NCBI RefSeq assembly: GCF_030433435.1
Contig: NZ_JANRHH010000047.1
Coordinates: 124,001 to 188,000 of the forward strand
Source: Polycladomyces subterraneus
Lineage (GTDB): Bacteria; Bacillota; Bacilli; Thermoactinomycetales; JIR-001
DNA: 64,000 nt
Direction: 5' to 3'
The position numbers were made by a program, and so were the translations under genes. Below the pieces are notes generated by a model that was given only the letters and a program-made list of their open reading frames with translations, did not search any database and was not told the origin of the DNA. This document shows, piece by piece, positions 24,271 to 33,155 of the stretch; position 1 is the first letter of the stretch; each line of letters starts with the position of its first letter.

Positions 24271-25730
24271 CTATTGACAAACCCAGCGGAAAAACAGCTG
24301 GGTTTTGTATAGGGATTGGAAGAAAATAGAGAAAATCGGACAAAGATCACGGAGAAAGGGCCCGCCTTCGGGCCCCTTGCTCCTCTTCCAGAGGAGCAAG
24401 GCCATTTTCTTGATGTTTTGGCACACGGCAGTAAGGAGGCATTGCTCCGTTACTCTGGCAAGCCCCCTCATCCGTGCGTAGCGAAGTCCGTGCAGTTCCT
24501 TCGCATCTGCAAAACTCCGCTCGATCGTCTCTTTCCTTCGCTTGTAGAGCGCTTTTCCCCGCTCGCTTAACCGGTTTTGACGAACCCACTCCTTGGCATC
24601 TTCCCATACGTGACGGGTAATGGTTTTCACATGGTTCTTCGAACGGGTGCACCGGGATAAAAACGGGCAATCCCGGCATGTTTGCGGATCGGACTTGTAC
24701 TCCCGGTATCCCTGGCGGTTAGTGGTTCGGTAAGTCAGTTCGTGTTTTCCCGGACATATGTATACGTCACGCTCAACGTCGTACTTGAACTGCCATTTGT
24801 GGAACAATCCTTTTTGCGGGTGAAAACGGCGATGGGCGATGACGGCAAAGATCCCTTGCTCTTTTAAGGCATGACAAATCGGACTCGTCAGGTATCCGGC
24901 ATCCAGCGCTACGGCCTCCACTTCAAAGCCGAAGCGTTCCTTCTGCCGTTTCAGTCGAGCTAGGTAGGGTTTGGCGTCGTGTACGTTTCCCGGTGTCACG
25001 TACACGTCCGTGATGAGGTTGTGTTTGCCGTCTACCGTCCGGTGATCCAGATAGAAAAACCCCTCCGGTTTGCTTTCCCGCACCATGTAGCCGCTTTCCG
25101 GATCAGTGGTACTGACGCGGATTTCCTTTTCTACCTCAGGAGTGTCTTTTTTTTTTTTAACGGCCGCTTGCCGTGCGCTTCGCGATCCTCGTCGATGGCA
25201 CGATCCAATTCCTCCACATACTTCTCCGTGGAATGACGGACCAGCTGACGGCTGAATTTGTTCTTGTTGGCGTTCGCCTTTAAAAACGTCGAGTCCGTGA
25301 ACAATTCTTTCCCCTCGATCAAGCCGTGGTTGATGGCCTGTAGGACGATCTCGTCAAAAATCTCTTGGAAGATGGCCGTTCCGTTGAACCTGCGGCGTCG
25401 GTTCTGGCTGAATGTGGTGGCATGCGGCACCTTGTCCGTCAAGGAAAGTCCCACAAACCAGCGATATGCCACGTTGACCCGCACTTCTTCCACCAGACGC
25501 CGTTCGGAACGAATACCGTACAAATACCCAATGAACAACATTTTGAACAACATCATCGGGTCCACACAGGGACGCCCGTTGTCCTCACAGTATAACGGTC
25601 GGGTCTTTTCCGCGATGAACGAAAAATCGATGGTGGCGTCGATCTTCCGCAACAAGTGATCCTGTGGCACCTAATCCTCGATGTTGACCAACTCAATACT
25701 GCCTTGCCGGGTGGAGTGGGTTTGAAACAT
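24271..25730 (-). pseudogene. IS1182-family DDE transposase, disrupted
   Basis: Beginning at ATG 25730 (MFQTHSTRQGSIELVNIED) the frame meets a TAG where family members usually have Leu, then continues VPQDHLLRKIDATIDFSFI...FTDSTFLKANANKNKFSRQ. At a run of 12 A (coding strand; 25147-25158) the frame must gain one A to continue into KDTPEVEKEIRVSTTDPESG, HNLITDVYVTPGNVHD, DAGYLTSP and ETIERSFADAKELHGLRYAR. The A12 run could allow transcriptional slippage, but the amber codon is an independent lesion. The stop lies inside the left inverted repeat. Confidence 0.82.
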
Positions 25731-25770
25731 ATGATTCCGTCCTTTGCCCTTGGTTATCTTTTGATTTCGA

Positions 25771-26205
25771 TTAAATAAGGTACTTCGTAAATACCTTTTG
25801 GGTTTTTGACTGTTCATAACCAATTTTTGTATAGAATGCATGAGCTCTTAAGCGAGTAGAACCTGAACGTGCACGAACGTAAGCACAGCCGTTATTTTTC
25901 GCCCACTCTTCACAACTTTGCATTAATTGTTGTGCAACTGAAGTGCCTCTATGGTTACTGTCTACTACAATCCCCCCAATTTCAGCAAATACAGGTCCAT
26001 ATAAATAATAAGTCTTATACGCATGTACCCAACCCACAATTTTCTGGCCAACTTCCGCGACAAAAACAGCATGATCCTTATGATTCAAAAACCGCTGTAA
26101 CCAGATACTAACTACTTCTTGACTCGTGGGGTAATCCAACTGGCCTGACAAAGCTGCTATATAGCCAGCGTCTGAAACGTTAGCACATCTTATTTTGACA
26201 TCCAA
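25771..26205 (-). CDS. GNAT-family N-acetyltransferase carried in the IS element
   Basis: A 144-residue acetyltransferase: IRCANVSDAGYIAALSGQLDYP at the start, IVVDSNHRGTSVAQQLMQSCE as the acetyl-CoA loop and YVRARSGSTRLRAHAFYTKIGYE at the end. It resembles AAC(6')/phosphinothricin-type GNATs in layout, but the substrate is not predictable. TTG 26205 has GAGGTGATC just upstream. Its base composition is visibly more AT-rich than neighbouring genes, and it lies between the transposase start and the right inverted repeat, so it was most likely brought in as cargo. Confidence 0.82.
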   Translation of the reverse strand: MDVKIRCANVSDAGYIAALSGQLDYPTSQEVVSIWLQRFLNHKDHAVFVAEVGQKIVGWVHAYKTYYLYGPVFAEIGGIVVDSNHRGTSVAQQLMQSCEEWAKNNGCAYVRARSGSTRLRAHAFYTKIGYEQSKTQKVFTKYLI

Positions 26206-26287
26206 TGAAGATCACCTCGCTAATATAATTTCGACAAAAATTTCGACAAAAAAAGACTGCTGACCTGCTACCTTTGTCAGCAGTCTC

Positions 26288-26307
26288 AACAGGGCATTTG
26301 CCCTGTT
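26288..26307 (-). repeat. Right copy of the 20-bp palindromic target duplication
   Basis: AACAGGGCATTTGCCCTGTT, identical to 24247-24266. It lies just downstream of yjcG on the minus strand, where the original terminator would have been. Confidence 0.85.
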
Positions 26308-26350
26308 CATGTCTTACCGTTGAAAGGGAACCACCTATCTCGTCGAACGA

Positions 26351-26860
26351 CTACCCTTCCAAAAGAAAGCTTTGATACACGCTCCAAGAGCCATTTTCAA
26401 GCTGATACAACAGATGAAAACGGTCCACTTCCGTATGTAGATCCAATGAACGCATCCGCAGACTCCCATAAACGTCATGCAATTCGTCGGTGGACATATT
26501 CTGCCCGATGGTCAAATGAGGAGTGAACGGAAAGCGATGGGGGTGATACAGAATACCGGAGTTGATTTTTTCATGCAGTTTGCGGAGCGGTTGATCATTC
26601 TTCACGGCCAGGTAGATAACGTTGTTTGTCGGATGGAAGTGACTCACTTTATGAAAAAAGATTTCGAAAGGCTGAGACTCTCTGGCCACCTTTTCCAGAT
26701 GGTCGACCGCCTCGTCCACTTTGGCCTCATCCATTTCAAATGCTTCTTTTAATGTGATGTGCGGTGGGATGAGTGTATAGTGCGGGTCATATCGCTTGCG
26801 GTAGGAGTTGGCAAAATCTTGGACGTGTTTTTGCGGGAATATCGCAATGCCATATTTCAT
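26351..26860 (-). CDS. yjcG: 2H phosphoesterase / 2'-5' RNA ligase-like protein (YjcG)
   Basis: A 169-residue protein of the 2H superfamily with two HxTx motifs, PPHITLK (about residue 34) and TPHLTIG (about residue 115), the catalytic histidines of 2'-5' RNA ligases and cyclic phosphodiesterases. The size and motif spacing match Bacillus YjcG. GGAGGGAG precedes ATG 26860. Its usual neighbour yjcF now lies beyond the IS1182-like insertion. The natural substrate in Bacilli is unknown. Confidence 0.92.
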   Translation of the reverse strand: MKYGIAIFPQKHVQDFANSYRKRYDPHYTLIPPHITLKEAFEMDEAKVDEAVDHLEKVARESQPFEIFFHKVSHFHPTNNVIYLAVKNDQPLRKLHEKINSGILYHPHRFPFTPHLTIGQNMSTDELHDVYGSLRMRSLDLHTEVDRFHLLYQLENGSWSVYQSFLLEG

Positions 26861-27106
26861 ATGGACTCCCTCCTTTTGACAAATTTACAAGAGCTGACCT
26901 CGACTGCGGTGTATTTCTTTCTGAAATTTCACACGAATAAAGACGACAAGGGGACATGCATCACGATGTATATTCATTATACCCTCTTTTCTTACTGCTG
27001 ATAAAGTGCTGCGAAAGAAAGATTTCGCGCGTACACGTTGATCACGGTGTGTGTTATGATGAACATAGGCTCCCGCAAGGGAGAAGGAGAGGAGGGATAC
27101 CGGATC

Positions 27107-27637
27107 GTGAAACGTGTTCACAGCCGGGAAGTGAAACAGGCGGCGATGGAACGACTGCAACAACGCGGCGTTACCATCGAAGGGATTGCCGAAATTGTAT
27201 ATCAGATGCAAGCTCCCTACAACGAAAACCTGACGATGGATTTATGCGTGGAAAGCGTACGGGCCGTATTGGAAAAACGGGAGATCCAGCATGCCATTCT
27301 CGTGGGAACTGAATTGGATATGTTGGCGGAAAAGGGGATGTTGTCAGAACCCCTTCAAACCTTAGTGAGAACGGATGAAGGCTTGTTTGGATGCGATGAA
27401 ACGCTGGCCCTTGGGTCTGTGTTGGGATACGGAAGCATCGCTGTCACCACTTTTGGTCATCTTGACAAACAAAAAATCGGATTGATCAAACAACTGGATA
27501 CGAAAAAAGATGGATCTGGTCCTGTCCACACGTTTATAGACGATTTGGTCGCCAGCGTGGCGGCCGCCGCATCCAGCCGACTGGCGCACCGGCTGCGCGA
27601 TGAAGAGGAAAAAGCGGTTGTATCTCCATCCAAGTAA
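27107..27637 (+). CDS. Phosphatidylglycerophosphatase A-like protein (YutG)
   Basis: A 176-residue protein of the PgpA/YutG family. It contains ERLQQRGVTIEGIAEIVY, a central GTELDMLAEKG...TDEGLFGCDE block and the C-terminal TFIDDLVASVAAAASSRLAHR with the paired Asp. PgpA enzymes dephosphorylate phosphatidylglycerophosphate, but the soluble YutG subgroup lacks membrane helices, as here, and its role is unsettled. GTG 27107 is preferred because GGAGAGGAGGG lies about 12 bases upstream; ATG codons at 27056/27059 are alternatives. Confidence 0.85.
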   Translation: MKRVHSREVKQAAMERLQQRGVTIEGIAEIVYQMQAPYNENLTMDLCVESVRAVLEKREIQHAILVGTELDMLAEKGMLSEPLQTLVRTDEGLFGCDETLALGSVLGYGSIAVTTFGHLDKQKIGLIKQLDTKKDGSGPVHTFIDDLVASVAAAASSRLAHRLRDEEEKAVVSPSK

Positions 27638-27649
27638 ATGTATAGCCTT

Positions 27650-27679
27650 GCTCCGCGTGAAACAGCGCGGGGCTTTTTT
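27650..27679 (+). terminator. Terminator of the PgpA-like gene
   Basis: CTCCGCG and CGCGGGG pair over a 7-8 base loop, followed by CTTTTTT. The 240 bases between here and the next small gene show no convincing coding or RNA signal. Confidence 0.75.
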
Positions 27680-27919
27680 GTTCCGCATCAAAAAGACCCA
27701 AGCGCTACCTGGCGCCCGGGTTTATTAGAGGAGGGAACATCTGTCCAATGGCAGATCAGATGGCCTAAACAAACGGGGGAACCGTTTGTGCTATATCTTA
27801 TGCGCCAAGACGAGTCTTCGTATCCTCCGCGGAAAAAATGTGCCTTTGCCCTTGTGGCATGAATAGAGCGAGGTTTAGGCACAATACCTAAAGAAGTTCA
27901 TCCGCAGGAGGGAACACCG

Positions 27920-28114
27920 ATGTCTTGCTGGATTTATTGGGCCAAATTGTATGATACGCGGTTTCAGGCACGCTGTTTGGCCGCCCGCATCCAGGAGGAT
28001 TGGTGGGTCTACGGCTACGACAGCCCTGCCGAAGTCGAAGTGTTTCAATCGAGGCGCGGTCGTTATGGCGTACGTTACTTGTGGGACAGAACTGAGGTTC
28101 GGAAAAAAAAATAA
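27920..28114 (+). CDS. Small hypothetical protein
   Basis: A 64-residue, Trp/Tyr/Arg-rich protein (SCWIYWAKLYDTRFQARCLAARIQEDWWVYGYDSPAEVEVFQSRRG) ending in a lysine run. A strong GCAGGAGGG lies 8 bases before ATG, which supports translation. No family was recognised. It sits just upstream of a tRNA cluster with its own promoter. Confidence 0.55.
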   Translation: MSCWIYWAKLYDTRFQARCLAARIQEDWWVYGYDSPAEVEVFQSRRGRYGVRYLWDRTEVRKKK

Positions 28115-28123
28115 AAAAACCTC

Positions 28124-28152
28124 TTGCATTCCTCTCGGACCTGTTGTATAGT
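28124..28152 (+). promoter_or_regulatory. Promoter of the tRNA cluster
   Basis: TTGCAT, a 17-base spacer and TATAGT, 41 bases before the first tRNA. Confidence 0.75.
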
Positions 28153-28193
28153 TATAGTTGTCGTCAGCGAAAACGACATAAATGAAGAGATGA

Positions 28194-28269
<76 letters not shown>

Positions 28270-28274
28270 AATAT

Positions 28275-28351
28275 GGAGCTGTGGTGAAGTTGGAGTTCAC
28301 GCCGGCCTGTCACGCCGGAGGTCGCGGGTTCGAGTCCCGTCAGCTCCGCCA
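28275..28351 (+). tRNA. tRNA-Asp (GUC)
   Basis: GGAGCTG acceptor stem, anticodon loop CTGTCAC with GTC, T-loop GGGTTCGAGTCCC and encoded CCA. Confidence 0.95.
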
Positions 28352-28359
28352 TTCTCAAT

Positions 28360-28435
<76 letters not shown>

Positions 28436-28453
28436 GTATGAATACTTTCACTT

Positions 28454-28528
28454 GGGCAGTTAGCTCAGAGGGAGAGCGCTTCCTTGACACGGAAGAGGTC
28501 GTAGGTTCGATTCCTATACTGCCCACCA
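28454..28528 (+). tRNA. tRNA-Val (GAC)
   Basis: GGGCAGT acceptor stem, anticodon loop TTGACAC with GAC, T-loop GGTTCGATTCC and encoded CCA. Confidence 0.94.
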
Positions 28529-28556
28529 AAAACACCTCGTTTAGAGGTGTTTTTTC
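28529..28556 (+). terminator. Terminator of the tRNA cluster
   Basis: AAAACACCTC and GAGGTGTTTT over a GTTTA loop, T6 tail. Confidence 0.92.
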
Positions 28557-28662
28557 TATTGTGTGAAAAACATCCCCCAATCTTGAAGGTGTGGGCGAGT
28601 CGTGTGGTACAATGGGATTGTCCATGTAGGGGATCTTTTGAAAACAGTAGAGGGAGACCGTC

Positions 28663-29781
28663 ATGGGAAGACCAATCGTCCTCATCGCAGCCGCATTGTT
28701 GGCGGTGTTGTTGATCGTGTTCACACAGCAGGGGGACGACGCGGGGTGGCGTAAATGGGTGCGGGAATGGCATCAACAGGTGGAAGAACATTCCTCGATT
28801 TTTCGGTTACCTGCTTCCAAAGCCAACCGCTCCTCCTCCGAAGTCGCTTTGCCGTTCCGGTCGGTGAATGGAACGGTCTATTTTCGTTTGAACGACCTGA
28901 AACGGCTACATATTCAAGTCTCTTACCAAGCCAAGGAAGGCATCATCACCATCCGTGAAGGCAATGCGGTCTTGGAGATGTTGCGATCGGCACCTGTGTT
29001 GAAACGCAACGGAATCTACCTGCCGATGACAGAACGGCCTGAAGTTTGGGGAAATGAGGTGTGGATTCCCTCGTCTGCTCTGAAAGAGGGCTTGGGAAAA
29101 ACCATCCGCTTCCAACGAACCACTGCTTGGATCAGTGTTAGGGATGCGGTGCCGGTTCAATCGGCTCCAATGAAAGATCCGAGCGCGTCGTTTTCGCCCG
29201 CCCAAATGGTTCGATATTTGTCTTTCCTGCAACCACCCATCCGGGGAGCCAAAGTGAGTGAGCGCGAATCTCATTTGCCGGGGGCGCCGCGGAAGTATCG
29301 TCATGGTGTACACGAAGGGATCGACTGGTATGGTTATGCGTGCGGGGTGAAGATCGATTCCCAGACCCCCGTCTATGCGGTGGCGGACGGAATCGTGGTC
29401 AGGGCGGACAAGGATTATCGAGAGATGTCCGATGCCGAGCGGAATCGTTTGTTGCGGATCGGTGAGCAAAACGATGGACAGACACCTCAGTACATTTTGG
29501 ATAAGATGCGGGGCCGGACGGTTTGGATTCAGCATGACAAAGGCGTGATGTCCCGTTATGCTCATTTGAGCCGGATTGCGGATGGCCTCTACGTGGGACA
29601 ACACGTAAAAAAAGGTCAACTGATCGGCTATGTCGGCAATTCGGGCACGCATTCGGGAGTGGAACACAACGTCAATGATCTTCACCTGCATCTGGATCTC
29701 TTGATTTACGGGGACTGGTTTTGGAAGTATTTCACACCGGCTGAGCGCCGGTACATCTTGGAGCAGGTGTTCAATCGTTGA
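28663..29781 (+). CDS. M23-family metallopeptidase with copper-amine-oxidase-like N-terminal domain
   Basis: A 372-residue cell-wall peptidase. An N-terminal membrane anchor ([16 protein letters not shown]) precedes a copper-amine-oxidase N-terminal-like domain (about 60-155, [18 protein letters not shown]) and a C-terminal LytM/M23 domain. Zinc ligands are in HEGIDWYG (HxxxD, about residue 219) and DLHLHLDL (HxH, about residue 345), so the site is intact. M23 enzymes cut peptidoglycan cross-bridges, often in division or sporulation. A TGG-TACAAT extended -10 lies at about 28605-28613. Confidence 0.92.
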   Translation: MGRPIVLIAAALLAVLLIVFTQQGDDAGWRKWVREWHQQVEEHSSIFRLPASKANRSSSEVALPFRSVNGTVYFRLNDLKRLHIQVSYQAKEGIITIREGNAVLEMLRSAPVLKRNGIYLPMTERPEVWGNEVWIPSSALKEGLGKTIRFQRTTAWISVRDAVPVQSAPMKDPSASFSPAQMVRYLSFLQPPIRGAKVSERESHLPGAPRKYRHGVHEGIDWYGYACGVKIDSQTPVYAVADGIVVRADKDYREMSDAERNRLLRIGEQNDGQTPQYILDKMRGRTVWIQHDKGVMSRYAHLSRIADGLYVGQHVKKGQLIGYVGNSGTHSGVEHNVNDLHLHLDLLIYGDWFWKYFTPAERRYILEQVFNR

Positions 29782-29877
29782 ACTAGGCTCCATAAAATGT
29801 TCACATGTTGTTTATCATTTCTTCATCTGTGTCGTTTAGGCTGAATAGGAAGACGCTTGACGGGGGTTGGGCGACAG

Positions 29878-30411
29878 ATGCAACGTCTGGTCCATCGGAT
29901 TCAGAGGATGGATGTTTGGTTAGTGTGTTATGTCAACCGCCAGTGGAAGTCTCGGGTGATGGACTGGCTGATGTGCCGGTTGACCCATTTGGGCGGTGCT
30001 TTTTGCACGATCACGTTTTTGGTTGTCTGGTGGTTGTTCACTTCCTCTTCGATGAAGCAATGGGCGGTGGAGGGGTTCGCTGCACTGGCGGGCAGTCACT
30101 TGGCCGTACGGGCCTGCAAACATTATCTTCCCCGCATCCGCCCTCATTTGCGATTGAGTGAGTTGTATGCGTTTCCCGATGCTTTGACGGACTATTCCTT
30201 TCCTTCCGGGCACACGACGGCCGCATTTTCCATCGCCACCGTGTTTGTGCTCCATGCGCCGTGGTCGGCAGTCATTTGGTTGCCGTTGGCCTGTCTGATT
30301 GGTCTATCCCGGATGTATCTCGCGCTCCATTACCCGACGGATGTGGTGATGGGGGGCGTATTGGGCACGGGATTCGCACTGGGCGTCTATGCGTTGCTGG
30401 GCGCTGGTTGA
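29878..30411 (+). CDS. PAP2-family phosphatase
   Basis: A 177-residue integral membrane phosphatase. The three PAP2 motifs are present: KHYLPRIRP (KxxxxxxRP), FPSGHTT (PSGH) and SRMYLALHYPTD (SRxxxxxHxxxD), with the hydrophobic segments arranged as usual. Such enzymes dephosphorylate undecaprenyl pyrophosphate or phosphatidylglycerophosphate outside the membrane. ATG 29878 is chosen over an in-frame TTG at 29857, although the ribosome site is weak (GGGGG further upstream). Confidence 0.9.
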   Translation: MQRLVHRIQRMDVWLVCYVNRQWKSRVMDWLMCRLTHLGGAFCTITFLVVWWLFTSSSMKQWAVEGFAALAGSHLAVRACKHYLPRIRPHLRLSELYAFPDALTDYSFPSGHTTAAFSIATVFVLHAPWSAVIWLPLACLIGLSRMYLALHYPTDVVMGGVLGTGFALGVYALLGAG

Positions 30412-30423
30412 GGTATTCGGATG

Positions 30424-30450
30424 GAGTGAGCGAAGAACCGGAAAGCGATA
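30424..30450 (+). repeat. Fragment of the MITE-like repeat core
   Basis: GAGTGAGCGAAGAACCGGAA followed by AGCG matches the internal core of the repeat copies at 18793 and 52338. No terminal repeats are left. Confidence 0.45.
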
Positions 30451-30481
30451 CGGATAATGATAAGTAATTTCGATCCTACAA

Positions 30482-30512
30482 TGCACCCGCAATGAAGAAG
30501 GGTGCGCTTTTT
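30482..30512 (+). terminator. Terminator between PAP2 and dinB
   Basis: GCACCC and GGGTGC pair over an 11-base loop, followed by GCTTTTTT. Confidence 0.8.
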
Positions 30513-31729
30513 TATTTGTGGTGGCCACCGATTTTGCCCGCGCGGTCATAGAAAACGCTGGCGGGTGTGAGTGAACGGGCGTATAAAATACTCGTCGTGC
30601 CGAACCGTTCCCGAATCCGGTCGATCGCATCAGCCAGCTGTTGGTCTTTGGCCGTACGACCGAACAGGTCCAGCTGCAGGCTGCGTTCCGGTTCCAAGTT
30701 TCCCAGGCTGATCCCCACCAGCCGAATGGGAGCATGGTTCCAATGCCGGCGGAACAGATGCAAGGCTCCTTCAAAAATCACCCGCCCGATGTTGGTGGGT
30801 TCCGGCAGGGTATACGAGCGGTGAATGGAAGTGAAATCCATCCCCTTCAAGGTAAGTGACACCGTTCGTCCGGTGGCACCCGCTCGGCGTACCCGACTGG
30901 CAACTTCCTCCGCCAGCTCCCGCAAGACGACACGAATATCCGACTCGGTCTCGTAATCTCGGGGTAAGGTGAACTGATGTCCGATCGATTTGTTTTCATC
31001 CAGTGAATGGGGATCGACCGGGCTGTGATCGATACCATTGGCTGATTGGTGCAACACGCGTCCGATCACACCGAAGCGGTGTTGCAGCAGTTCCGGATCG
31101 GCATGGGCCAAATCACCGATCGTCCGGATCCCCATCCGGTGAAAATGCCGCTCCATGCGCGGCCCGACACCGAACAACTCGATCACCGGCAAGGGCCAGA
31201 TGCGACGGGGGAGGTCCTCCGGCGTCAGCACGGTCAATCCGTCCGGTTTTTCCAACCCTGCAGCCATCTTGGCCATCAGCTTGTTGGGACCGACTCCGAT
31301 GGAGCAGCGGAGACCCGTTTCCCGAAAGATACGTTCCTTGATCAGCCGGGCCGTTGTCTTTCCGTCACCGAAGAGGGCTTCACATCCGGTGGTTTCCACA
31401 AACGCCTCATCTACCGAAAAAGGTTCGACCAGCGGCGAAAATTGTTTCAGAATTTCGACGATCCGTACCGATACTTGCAAATACCGTTCCATGCGCGGTG
31501 GGACCAGACAGGCATGGGGGCACAGCTCCTTGGCCTGATAAACGGCCATCCCGGTTTTCACACCGTATTTTTTTGCTTCGTACGAAGCGGCCAGCACAAT
31601 GCCGCGCCGACGGGCCGGATCACCGCAGACAATGACAGGGCGTCCGCGCAGATGTGGGTTGCGCATCTGCTCCACGCTGGCGTAAAAGGCATTCATATCG
31701 GCCAACAATACGGTGCGTCGGGCAGTCAT
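30512..31729 (-). CDS. dinB: DNA polymerase IV (Y-family)
   Basis: A 405-residue translesion polymerase. LADMNAFYASVE (catalytic Asp and the N-terminal signature), EPFSVDEAF (second catalytic acidic pair) and the helix-hairpin-helix LPVIELFGVGPRMERHFHRMGI are present. The C-terminal QLDLFG fits a beta-clamp binding motif. It inserts bases opposite damage at stalled forks. A LexA/DinR box lies 16 bases upstream, so SOS control is expected. The short convergent neighbour is PAP2. Confidence 0.95.
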   Translation of the reverse strand: MTARRTVLLADMNAFYASVEQMRNPHLRGRPVIVCGDPARRRGIVLAASYEAKKYGVKTGMAVYQAKELCPHACLVPPRMERYLQVSVRIVEILKQFSPLVEPFSVDEAFVETTGCEALFGDGKTTARLIKERIFRETGLRCSIGVGPNKLMAKMAAGLEKPDGLTVLTPEDLPRRIWPLPVIELFGVGPRMERHFHRMGIRTIGDLAHADPELLQHRFGVIGRVLHQSANGIDHSPVDPHSLDENKSIGHQFTLPRDYETESDIRVVLRELAEEVASRVRRAGATGRTVSLTLKGMDFTSIHRSYTLPEPTNIGRVIFEGALHLFRRHWNHAPIRLVGISLGNLEPERSLQLDLFGRTAKDQQLADAIDRIRERFGTTSILYARSLTPASVFYDRAGKIGGHHK

Positions 31730-31744
31730 TCCGTCCCCTCCTCA

Positions 31745-31758
31745 CGAACGTTTGTTCT
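31745..31758 (-). promoter_or_regulatory. LexA (DinR) SOS box of dinB
   Basis: CGAACGTTTGTTCT matches the Gram-positive SOS consensus CGAAC-N4-GTTCG at all but the last position. It lies directly upstream of the dinB start. Confidence 0.85.
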
Positions 31759-31812
31759 TATTTTACCACGGAACAAACAGATGAGGAGAAGAAAATGATG
31801 GATTTGCATGCG

Positions 31813-32214
31813 CTATTTTCTGGGATAGAAATACATGACCCGTCCGTTGAACAGATGCAGTTCAGCTTTCAGGGAACGGGCGAGATACCGGGACAATTCG
31901 TTGGCTTTGGCTTTGTCTCCATGGGTTGAATCGGCGGGGAGGATGATTTGGATCCGATCCGGTTCCACCACACCGATTACCAAGTATTTGTACAGGTTGG
32001 GATTGGTACCCGTCAACACCAACCATGACCGTCCATCTTTGGATTTTTCCTCGATCCGGTACGGAAACGCAGCAGCGGCGTAGTCCCAGTCCAACTGTTG
32101 ACCAGTATAGGCGCTCATCTTCCGGTAACGTTCCAGATGTTCCCTCACCTGATGCAACTCGATTTTCGATTGGATCGAACCTTCCACCAGGCGGATCGTC
32201 GCTACTTGGTTCAT
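31813..32214 (-). CDS. DUF1885-type conserved protein
   Basis: A 133-residue soluble protein. Segments ATIRLVEGSIQSKIELHQVREHL, TGQQLDWDYAAAAFPYRI and HLFNGRVMYFYPRK fit what I recall of DUF1885 proteins of Bacilli, whose role is unknown. ATG 32214 has AGAGGTG about 8 bases upstream; an ATG at 32232 would add six residues. It is upstream of and on the same strand as dinB, but the SOS box suggests separate control. Confidence 0.7.
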   Translation of the reverse strand: MNQVATIRLVEGSIQSKIELHQVREHLERYRKMSAYTGQQLDWDYAAAAFPYRIEEKSKDGRSWLVLTGTNPNLYKYLVIGVVEPDRIQIILPADSTHGDKAKANELSRYLARSLKAELHLFNGRVMYFYPRK

Positions 32215-32443
32215 ACATGTCACCTCTGCCATATGTTGGTCTTTTCCATCTCCTGCAACATAATCATCTTAGCACGTTCCGGGATATTTGAACAAACAAA
32301 TCAGAATCATGCCATTCCACAAAAAACGGACATTGGTTTATTCGTAATAAAACTATAAAATATTGTGAAAATATGTTGTCTTGCACACTCCCTTATGATA
32401 CACTAATATCTAACTTTCAGTGTCCGATGGGGGATAGATGTGC

Positions 32444-32881
32444 ATGCGAAAATCGGACCTGTTGGATGAACTCCGCTCAGAAATCGGTGTCATGTCGGAC
32501 AAAATGGACGGAGGAATCGAAGAACTGTACCATTTTGTTATCGAATGTTTGTATGAAAAAGTGGAGGCATATCAATTTGTCGGCATCTACCTCACCAAGC
32601 CGTACATGTTTGAATGTCTGGGCTATGCAGGAGCCAATCCGTATCCCTACCGGGTTCGTTTCGGTGAAGGACTTCACAGCCTGGCAGCTGCCCGGGGCGG
32701 TGTCGTCCGGGAAAAGAGGGGCAAGCGCATCGAAGTGTTCGTCCCGTTTTATCGTGGCCATCACTTAATTGGAGAGCTGGTGGTGGTTGGAGAGCCGAGC
32801 GACCAGATCGATGAGGAGGATATCGCGTTTTTCTGTGAATTGGCTTCTTTGTTTGAGTCGAAGTCGGAAGAGTGCAAATGA
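32444..32881 (+). CDS. GAF-domain-like protein
   Basis: A 145-residue protein. EELYHFVIECLYEKVEAYQFVGIYL, RFGEGLHSLAAARGGVV and EVFVPFYRGHHLIGELVV follow the GAF fold pattern; it is similar in length to free methionine-R-sulfoxide reductases. The three Cys typical of those enzymes are not clearly aligned: one Cys lies in FECLGYAG and one in FFCELAS. It may be a small-molecule sensor or an inactive relative. ATG 32444 has GGGGGA 9 bases upstream; ATG 32438 is too close to that site. Confidence 0.7.
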   Translation: MRKSDLLDELRSEIGVMSDKMDGGIEELYHFVIECLYEKVEAYQFVGIYLTKPYMFECLGYAGANPYPYRVRFGEGLHSLAAARGGVVREKRGKRIEVFVPFYRGHHLIGELVVVGEPSDQIDEEDIAFFCELASLFESKSEECK

Positions 32882-33155
32882 TCACGTCGTGAACGCCAGT
32901 CAGGTTCCACGGCCTTGATCAGACCCCATCAGAAGTCCTCACTCCTATCTTTTCAACCCTGTATCCGACTCTATGAGAGAAGGCTGAGCAGGTTTGAAGA
33001 TTACGAGAAACGGGTAATACACCCCTAACCCTGTCTTTGTGTCAATAGATACCGCTTTTTTCCTCAACGGAAGTATCAATTCCGATGGAGAGACATATTA
33101 TAAAAGATATGGCTTCCTTTTGGCGTGACAGACTTTTGTAAAGGAGGAGATCAGC

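Larger units (their letters stand above)
24267..26287 (-). mobile_element. IS1182-like insertion element carrying a GNAT gene
   Basis: A 2021-bp segment bounded by imperfect inverted repeats, GAGGCTATTGACAAACCCAG (left) and GAGACTGCTGACAAAGGTAG (right, complement); 15 of 21 terminal positions match. It is flanked by identical 20-bp palindromes, consistent with insertion into a terminator hairpin; palindromic targets and long duplications are, from memory, described for the IS1182 family. Both ends form subterminal hairpins (AACCCAGC/GCTGGGTT left; GACTGCTGAC/GTCAGCAGTC right). The interior holds a broken IS1182 transposase and, upstream of it, a GNAT acetyltransferase of lower GC. The insertion separates yjcG from yjcF. 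Confidence 0.75.

Noticed and set aside
23715-24329. A 204-codon plus-strand frame opposite yjcF
   Set aside because: Antisense shadow running into the IS end; Phe/His-rich composition.
27638-27882. Small frames on both strands after the PgpA-like gene
   Set aside because: They overlap a terminator or lack ribosome sites; neither reads like a protein.
28906-29793. A 295-codon minus-strand frame opposite the M23 peptidase
   Set aside because: Antisense shadow; the plus strand has intact zinc motifs.
31046-31798. A 250-codon plus-strand frame opposite dinB
   Set aside because: Shadow of dinB; it also covers the SOS box.
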